This document shows, one piece after another, positions 45,226-64,000 of a DNA stretch of 64,000 nt. Origin of the DNA: Mesostigma viride (taxonomy: Eukaryota > Streptophyta > Mesostigmatophyceae > Mesostigmatales > Mesostigmataceae); assembly GCA_009746045.1 (NCBI GenBank), contig RPFO01000175.1, positions 4,385,794 to 4,449,793 of the forward strand, in the 5' to 3' direction. The translations under genes were made by a program, and so were the position numbers. Below the pieces are notes generated by a model. It saw only the letters and a list, made by a program, of their open reading frames with translations, was not told the DNA's origin and ran no database searches. The first letter of the stretch is position 1, and each line of letters starts with the position of its first letter.

Positions 45226-45968
45226 GCAAGCTCTCAAGGTCGTTGGCGGTGGCTTGAAGGCGTTGGTCGAGGTCGAGGAGCTGGGCTTTGATGTCGGCAG
45301 TGGAGGCGGAAATGGCAGTGGAGGTGGAGGCGGCGGCGGTGGAAATGTGAGGAAGTTCAGCAGTCAGCGTGCCGCCGATTGCTGCGATGTCAGCAGCAAG
45401 GGGGGTCACGTGCTGCTGAAAGGCGGCTTCCGTGAGCTAGGATGGAACGGAATGTGGGGGCGGAGATGGATGGAGCCCAGATCTCGCCATCAGAGCGCTG
45501 GAGAAGGGAGTTGAGGATGGTATGCTGGATTTGAGGGCGAGCGCACCCGAACAGCAGGCGGATGTCGTTCCATCGGCGGCCGTCCGGGAGGAGGAGGCGA
45601 TTGTTGTCGTGGAGATGGAGGCACAGGTCGTAAAGCGAGGCGTAGTCCCCGAAGAAGATGCAGTGCAGAGCATCGGCCGGAGACATGTTGGTCCAGTCGT
45701 GATCATCGACCTGGAAAGGTTGGAGCCGACAGCGCGGTTCCGAGGGGCGTGAAGACCCTCCTGTTTTGTCGGCGGAGCGGGCGCGTTTAGGGTCAGGCGA
45801 TGCCGATGGCGAGGCATGGAGCCCGGGAGGTTGCTGGGCGACCACCAGTGCACGACTAGTGTCACCGCTGCCTGCCGGAGCTGGCAAAGCTGCAGCTGCA
45901 GCTGCCGCATTTTCATGGGCGAGCGCATCCACCAAACTGTGTTGCGTCGACAGGCGTTTGCTCGTCAT
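45226..45968 (-). pseudogene. LINE ORF1 N-terminal half fused to the copia-like remnant
   Basis: ATG at 45968 (MTSKRLSTQ). An Ala-rich region, then GDTSRALVVAQQP and SASPDPKRARSA as in the ORF1 at 47966, a DALHCIFFGDYASLYDLCLHL segment, then after a frame change a heptad-like part (LTPLAADIAAIGGTLTAELP, DLDQRLQATANDLESL). At about 45225 homology to ORF1 ends and the copia sequence begins. Confidence 0.75.
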
Positions 45969-46090
45969 ATATTGCGTTTTAGATTCGGAAAATTATATCA
46001 GCATGTGCGCCTTAGAAAGACGAAGCGATAGTGATATTCACGGCTAAAGTCGGTGCTCAAACGTGAAAGTTATGAGCTCCGACAGCCATG

Positions 46091-46148
46091 GCTACCTTGT
46101 GGCTCGTGGCTCGTGGCTCGTGGCTCGTGGCTCGTGGCTCGTGGCTAC
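46091..46148. repeat. 8-bp tandem repeat (GTGGCTCG)n
   Basis: About seven perfect copies in a row, followed at 46185-46203 by (GAATT)n, which is the tail of the LINE described next. Confidence 0.9.
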
Positions 46149-46187
46149 CGAAAGGCGTGTGTTACATATACGTACTCCCCATTGAAT

Positions 46188-47966
46188 TGAATTGAATTGA
46201 ATTGTAACATAACTCCGTTTGGAGTATATGTAGCACATAGCCCTTGAGAGGGGTGCATATGGCCTATCATACATCCTAAGCTACTTCCTGCAAGGGTGGG
46301 GATGTTAAGGACCCTTGCTCTAGGTGCACCAGGGCACTTGCATCCCCATGATCTTCAAGCTATGCCCAGCGAAGGGGGAGCCTGTCATGGGGGGGGAAGA
46401 TCAGCATAGCTATACAAAAGCTAGGGCATGGCTGCTCAGCAGGGAGTTACTCCCTGCATGGGCACTGCATAATTAAATAAAGCTAGGCATCATCGGGAGG
46501 GTGGCTCATCATAGGCACACATGTACATGACTAAAAAGGCTAGGCCTCAGCTGGTATAGTGCCTGTAGTAGGCGGGCATGTACAAGGCCACTGTCTAACT
46601 ATTCTACACTACTGCTGTATTCCCCTAGGCTGGGGCTGGAGTTGCTGGGGCCGCGGTGGTCAAGGGGGTCGCTTGCCAGGGCTTGTGGCCGACGTAGATG
46701 GCCGCCCCCTTCCAGTACACCGGCTGCCCCGCCTTGGTCTGCCGGAGCTGGAGGTAGGTCGGCCATAGCTCCCGTCGCCGTTGTTGCTGTGCCAGGGTCA
46801 AGTCGTCGTCAAGGGTGAAGAGAGTCTTCTCGAGCCGCTTGCGGCGTCTGAGAAAAGAAATCTTGTCCGCCGGGGTCTTAAAGGTGAGAAGGAGCGGGGG
46901 CGGCCCGGCCTTACCCCGCGCGCGGGGAAGGCGGTGGGCGGCCAGCTCGATCTCACCAGTAAGGCCCATGCGATCACGGATTTCTCTCTCAAAAGCACGC
47001 GCAAGCTTCTCGGAATTCTCACCTTCCTCCATCTTGAGATTCTTGACAATGACGTTGAGGCTGCGCTTGGCGAGCTCGGCCTCCTCGCGGAGGTCAAGCG
47101 TCTGCAGCTGGAGCTGGGCTGCGACGGCGGAGGTGGTGGAGGTGGTATGTTGCTTAAGCATGTCCGCCCAGGTCGTGATGGGAGGAGCATCGCCGGCCAG
47201 GCCAGCCGGGGCTGGCTTGGCGGCAATGTCCTTCACTGCCTGGGCGGTGAGGCCTGCTGTGTTCTGCAAGACCTCGATAGCGATTGCATTATCCTTGAGG
47301 CGCTGGTCGATGTCGCGGAGCTGGGCGGTGATGGAGTCGGTGGAGGCGGAGGGGGGGGGGAGGGTGGAGGCGAGGAGGGTGGCGGTGGCGGTGGGGATGG
47401 TGGGGAGCTCAGCAGCCAGCGTGCCGCCAAGTGCCGCCACATCTGCGGCAAGAGGGGTCACGTGCTGCTCGAAAGCTTCCTTGAGGAGGGTGCGGATGGT
47501 GGCTTCGGTGGGGAAGGTGGGGGGGGGCGCTTTGGAAGCCCAGATCTCGGATTCGGAGCGGCCAACAAGGGAGCAGAGGGCGAAGCGTTGAAGCCTGGGG
47601 CGAGGCATGCGGTTGAATGATTGGGAGAGCCTCGGCGGGGTCGACAGGCTTGCCGTCACCAGGCCAGCGGCCACGGTTGTGGGACGTGAGGTACACGCAC
47701 AGGGCTAGAAGCGAGGCGTGATTGCCGTAAAACACGTCTTCCATGAACCAAGTGGGGCTGCGTTGCCAGAAGCCGGAGCTGTTGACGTCAAAGGAGCGCT
47801 CTTCCCAGGGCGGCTCAGCAGAGCGACTGCGCTTAGGTTCAGGCGATGCAGAGGGCGAGGCGAGCTCGGAAGGCTGGGCGGGCACCAGTGCGCGACTAGT
47901 GTCACCGTTGCCATCTGGGCCGGTGGGCGAAGCTGCAGCCGAAGCTGCATGCGGATTTCTCCCCAT
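46188..47966 (-). mobile_element. ORF1-only LINE derivative (half-LINE), family 1
   Basis: The minus strand carries ORF1 (47966-46625), then 440 bp of 3' sequence, then hairpin ACTCC-AAAC-GGAGT, TATGTTAC and an (AATTC)n tail at 46203-46185. No ORF2 is present between ORF1 and the 3' end. The same order (ORF1, spacer, 3' end) is recovered in the interrupted copy at 30738-36033, so it is a recurring structure and not a single deletion. Confidence 0.75.
46625..47966 (-). pseudogene. LINE ORF1 protein, nearly complete, one frameshift
   Basis: First frame 47966 to about 47610 (MGRNPHAAS, GDTSRALVPAQPSELASPSA, PEPKRSRSAE, MEDVFYGNHASLLALCVYL). Second frame from about 47610 to stop 46625. It has a coiled-coil part (TPLAADVAALGGTLAAELP, QLRDIDQRLKDNAIAIEVLQ), then ELAKRSLNVIVKNLKMEEGE, an RRM-like centre with EIELAAHRLPRARGK and PLLLTFKTPADKISF, and a C-terminal part RRRELWPTYLQLRQTK. 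L1-type ORF1 proteins bind element RNA with this layout. Length if joined would be about 445 residues. Confidence 0.78.
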
Positions 47967-48346
47967 GGAGATATGTTTTTCATGAACTCATTCATTTCAT
48001 ACCCGGGCCATTGCATGCAACCTACCCTCATTGCATGCAACCTCCCCACACACCTGTCATCATGGCCGAGCTAGAGTGCAGTCGCGTCTTGGACGAATGA
48101 CGCGGAGTTGCTATCTGCGACTCCGGACCTGGGCGACCTAGTGAGTCGCGCCACTTGCCTTCGCGGTTGATCGAAGTATCAGCGTAGAAAAGTACTTCAT
48201 CGGGTATTCCGTGGCATGCCTTCAGTGCATGTTCACGCACTTACTTATTCATTCATTCATTGGTAGAATCATGGATGCAATTCATAAACACTGAATAAAT
48301 AGGAATACACGAATAATCGAGATCACATTCTCAGCTTGCATCTGCT

Positions 48347-50369
48347 CGACGGCAACGTCACCAAGATGCTGCGCACATCACCTTTGGTTTCAACATTAGT
48401 AATGAGGATCTGTACGCTGATTTGCCCTATGTTTCCCACATTATTAGGCACAGGCGCCTGGGCCTAGCCGGACACCTGGCCCGCACAGATCAGGTAGACA
48501 CATCAGATAGACTAGCTGGCACCAAGCCCGCCCAGCCTGGGCGTTATGTACGTCCTCACCTGGCGTGCCCCAGGCCGCGCGCGGCAGGGCCGCCACCCGT
48601 GGACTTTTCGTGATAGACTCGGCATGCATGGACATGTGCTACACTAGACGTGACGGGCTCACACCCGTGTCGCGCCGCGCCGGAAAGGCCTGAATTTCTA
48701 GAGTGACAGTCTTAGGTGACCTGACTTAGGTTCAGGCGCAAGACTTTGGGGCGCAAAGCCTTGGTGGCTTGCGCAATATTCCGGTGCGTGACATTTGGCA
48801 GTTATGAATCTTTTGTATTGTCCAGACGGAATGATGTTCAGTCCATCTGACAAAGCTAGATACGCAGATCGTAGTGTGCGGTGTGCTGGCTCGCACGTGG
48901 TTGTCGAACAGACTTGCTCTGCATTTTGCTGGCAGTCTAACTGCACGTCAGGCGGCTTGCTGGCAAATGCGACAGCGCATGGATGCCGGGATTTTTGGAG
49001 GTATTTAGGAGCAGCGCAGCGGCCATGGTGGTCGTTGTTCGCTCGTTTAAATAATGTGGAAATGATAGGTGTGGTCCTTGACGGCACCACCACCTTCATG
49101 ACAGGCAGCGCAGCCAGCCGATATTTATATTATGAAGATTGCAATAATGCTTTATGATGAAAGCAATGCCCAAACCATTCATTCCATAACATTTGACAAA
49201 TTACAATAAATGCCGAGTTGTGCTGCCGCAACTGTAAGAGTAACTACATATCCTTGAGACCCATCGAAATCACCACAGACCGACCATGACGCCACTGTGG
49301 CGCAACAGTGTTTACTTACGTCATAATCTATATCAACTGTGTGACTCTGCGCTCATGTCCCAGTTACTGGCACACTGGCCAACGACGAACCGGCCCTTTC
49401 CCGGGACTGTTCCCGGGTCAGCAGAACGTTTCTCGTCCACAATGCCAACAACATCCCAACCGGATCAAACCATTGTCAATCTTATCAACCATCGTCATGG
49501 CAACGACATGCAACCACTCACGGGGGCTGCTCCGGGCTGTTCGAGAAGTTTAACCCCATGAAGACAACAAACTAGTTGTGAGGGAGAGAAACGAGCGAAC
49601 AACGACCACCATGGCCGCTGCGCTGCTCCTAAATACCTCCAAAAATCCCGGCATCCATGCGCTGTCGCATTTGCCAGCAAGCCGCCTGACGTGCAGTTAG
49701 ACTGCCAGCAAAATGCAGAGCAAGTCTGTTCGACAACCACGTGCGAGCCAGCACACCGCACACTACGATCTGCGTATCTAGCTTTGTCAGATGGACTGAA
49801 CATCATTCCGTCTGGACAATACAAAAGATTCATAACTGCCAAATGTCACGCACCGGAATATTGCGCAAGCCACCAAGGCTTTGCGCCCCAAAGTCTTGCG
49901 CCTGAACCTAAGTCAGGTCACCTAAGACTGTCACTCTAGAAATTCAGGCCTTTCCGGCGCGGCGCTCCACACCGGCCCAAGGAACAAAGCCTGCGGCCTA
50001 CTGAATCGGAACCAACCAAACGTCGGTAACGATTCCGATTACGGCAACCGCGTAACTTCTTGAGTGCACGGACGTAAATGATCACGGACGTGACACCCGG
50101 GCAGCCTCCTGGTTTGTCTGTAATCTGGAGGCAGATGGTACGCAAGGATAGATGGCAAGTAGTGATCGATGAAGGAGACCACCCCCAAGTCTGTGGGGGC
50201 TCCGCGTGTGACCGCGTATGGCATTCCTAGCGATTTGGGCCGAGGTGCCCACACCCCTGTAACTAGGACCTAGATAGCTTATACCATCCATTCCATCCCA
50301 TGTTCCCCTCCCACTGAGGACTTATGCTCACTTGACGCAGTCACGTGTCTATCAATTAATTAATTAATT
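48347..50369 (+). mobile_element. LINE family-2 3' fragment (+), split by a foldback element
   Basis: Starts with NVTKMLR-like coding (48352), continues PYVSHIIRHRRLGLAGHLAR, breaks at about 48667, resumes at about 50085 (GCAGCCTCCTGG...) and ends with palindrome GTCACGTG at 50340-50347 and a (TTAA)n tail. CATCTGCT occurs at 48339-48346 and 50370-50377, a likely target duplication. The tail ends about 55 bp from the stop codon of the next gene, in convergent orientation. Confidence 0.78.
48672..49965. mobile_element. Foldback/long-TIR element: 377-bp inverted arms, about 540-bp loop
   Basis: Bases 48672-49048 and 49589-49965 are inverted copies, close to identical along 377 bp (for example GGCCTGAATTTCTAGAGTGA on the left against its complement on the right). 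The loop 49049-49588 has no transposase. About 120 bp of extra non-LINE sequence follows the right arm before the LINE resumes at about 50085, so the exact insertion edge is unclear. Compatible with a Mutator-like or foldback element. Confidence 0.88.
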
Positions 50370-50428
50370 CATCTGCTGGAACTAATTAGGGGTGGCGACC
50401 ACATGCCCCGGCACCGCTCGCGCACCCT

Positions 50429-56050
<5,622 letters not shown>

Positions 56051-57334
56051 GCCGGCGACGATGTACTAGACAACGCGCAGCTTTAGTTTCGATTGACTGT
56101 CTAGGGCGGATCTTGTTGCCTCATTCTGCATGGAGAGCAACACGACTAGTCACGGCAGGATCTCAATTGGATCAGATAATGCCTCATTTCACATTGATCA
56201 TGCAGCCTTCGTAGGTTACAAATGCTTACTGCACTCGCCCGGCATTTGCGATCTTACTAGCACAACGGAGCCTTGTCGTAAATCAGCCCACGAAAATATA
56301 GTACACCAGGCATTTCCAGGGGATTGCATTGCTTTGCCCGCTCTGCCGTCATTGCCGGATCGCTTAAGTATATTTTGTCGGCTGGACTCCGCCATTTTAT
56401 CCAAGGTATTTTCGGTAGTGACCCTGAGTGATCATGAAAGCCATAGCTTGCTCCGAGTGCATTTCCTAATTTGTACCTCCCGTCGGAGCAATAATTAGTC
56501 AGCGTGTCCAGTTGCCAGAGATCTTTGCTACCTCGGTAGTACAGTAGCATTGTTTCCAAGATGAGCGGGAAGATGCCGTAACTGCCGGATAGGACATTAT
56601 TGGCAAGTACGTTCCCGTTGACAACCGGTAGGTGTCAGCAAAACTAGTTTGACAGCTCCATTGACTGGGCTTGTTAGTATTGTGCGCATATATTTAGCTC
56701 ACTCCGTATCCTATAATCCTATTTCCTATTGCAGTTCCTTGGACCTCCAAACTTGGTTCCTAATCTTATAGAGTCTGCCAAGTGCCAACTGCCAAATGCC
56801 CAGGTGCCCAACCCTTGTGTTAGTTGTGAAGAAATAATGCAGGTTTTTTAGGCAGTCAAAGCCCCGAAGGACTATTTTGCACAACACTTCAGTGATTTTT
56901 TTGGTGGTATTGCTGGTTCTACTACCGCCCTCCGGTGTAGTGATGATATTGGTTATGGCAAACTGCATTTGTCATCGCAGCTGTATCGTTTTTCGGCATT
57001 AATGGTTCGCACGGCTAGTGCTTAGGATAACGCACACGCTAGCAGTGCGATTCTGTTTATCGGCACCACTGCGAAAAGCAGACCTGACACCCTTGCAAGT
57101 GAAATGCGGAAATTTCTGCCCAGCATATCGTGGCCTTGTCACCGCTAGATTCCGAGTCAACCCCCCTGCTAAGTGCTGGATAGCCTCGAAGTATTGGATG
57201 TTGGGTGTAGGGATATAACCCAGCACGGAGACGCGCGAGTTCTTGGTGGATAAGTCAGGCTTAGGCCTCCATACATTAATAAACAACTAAAGCATCACCT
57301 GGGATCCGTGCACCTGTTAGCGCGACACGGAAGC
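56051..57334. promoter_or_regulatory. Intergenic region between two divergent genes
   Basis: 1.3 kb between the p25-alpha/TPR start (minus) and the MSP/ASH-like start (plus), so both promoters should lie here. No clear TATA or repeat. Small ORFs such as 56130-56498 have no recognisable features. Confidence 0.4.
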
Positions 57335-63693
<6,359 letters not shown>

Positions 63694-63716
63694 GTGGATG
63701 TCCCCTGGTGCTTCCG

Positions 63717-64000
63717 CATCTGTTTCCAATACTGCCATATCTGTTTCTAATATTACTGTATCTGTTTCCAATACTGCCTTATCTGTTTCCTATATTACTG
63801 CATCTGTTTCCAATACTGCCACATCTGTTTCTAATATTACCTTATCTGTTTCCAATACTGCCATATCTGTTTCTAGTATTACCGCATCTGTTGGTAATGC
63901 CTAGTGCTACTAGATATTGCGGCAGTAACAGATGCAACAACAGTTTGTATTCGTGTTGCTTTCTAGTATTACCGCATCTGTTGGTAATGCCTAGTGCTAC
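63717..64000. repeat. 21/42-bp repeat and a 41-bp direct repeat at the window end
   Basis: ATCTGTTTCCAATACTGCC alternates with ATCTGTTTCTAATATTAC about nine times (63717-63892), that is a 42-bp dimer. The segment starting TTCTAGTATTACCGCATCTG occurs at about 63871-63911 and again at 63961-64000. It starts about 25 bp after the stop codon of the MSP/ASH-like gene and runs off the window. Confidence 0.9.

Noticed and set aside
46781-47620. 279-codon plus-strand ORF rich in Gly, Glu, Ala
   Set aside because: Antisense shadow of the LINE ORF1, which has recognisable domain features on the minus strand.
48795-49842. Identical ORFs on opposite strands (48795 plus and 49842 minus)
   Set aside because: They are the two arms of the foldback element read outward to inward; no protein features.
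56130-56498. 122-codon plus ORF in the intergenic region
   Set aside because: No domain, no splice connection, ordinary chance length at this base composition.

Overview
The window looks like nuclear DNA of a eukaryotic microbe, most likely a flagellate alga. The reasons are phase-consistent GT-AG introns of 0.4 to 2 kb, LINE, copia, hAT and piggyBac-like elements, many minisatellites, an interstitial stretch of the TTTAGGG telomere motif (usual in green algae and plants, also found in some other protists), and two genes whose domains (p25-alpha/TPPP plus TPR, and an MSP/ASH-like Ig fold) are common in ciliated cells. A prasinophyte-type green alga would fit, but the species is inference. No bacterial operons, CRISPR arrays, rRNA or tRNA genes were seen.

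Left part (1-17303): a 6.4 kb array of 60-bp units lies upstream of the first visible exon of a glycosyltransferase gene. Ten exons join without a frame break into the end of a GT4 domain followed by a whole GT2 domain. The first visible exon starts inside the GT4 nucleotide-sugar motif, so the array probably sits inside an intron. The other introns hold 30-bp and 35-bp minisatellites, a LINE 3' end and a telomere-like tract.

Middle (18-30 kb): a 116-bp LINE 3' end with a target duplication, a frame-broken WD40 gene (minus), a 21 x 21-bp array, a two-exon TIR-domain gene (minus), an unrecognised 152-aa ORF (plus), several minisatellites, and an intronless F-box/LRR-type gene (28641-29951) bounded by arrays on both sides.

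Transposon-dense part (30.7-50.4 kb): nested insertions can be unpicked from target-site duplications. An ORF1-bearing LINE (30738-36033) is split by a second LINE family, itself split by a 5'-truncated copy of the first family, and its ORF1 is interrupted by a hAT element with TIRs and an 8-bp duplication. A second, inverted hAT copy, two TTAA-flanked piggyBac-like elements of almost equal length, a copia polymerase joined to LINE ORF1, an ORF1-only LINE and a foldback element with 377-bp arms follow.

Right part (50.4-63.7 kb): a three-exon minus-strand gene for an 800-aa p25-alpha/TPPP-like plus TPR protein, then a six-exon plus-strand gene for a 251-aa protein with one MSP/ASH-like domain. 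Their introns again carry 51 to 52-bp minisatellites, long triplet repeats and two copies of a short dispersed repeat. All spliced models were made by eye and need transcript support.
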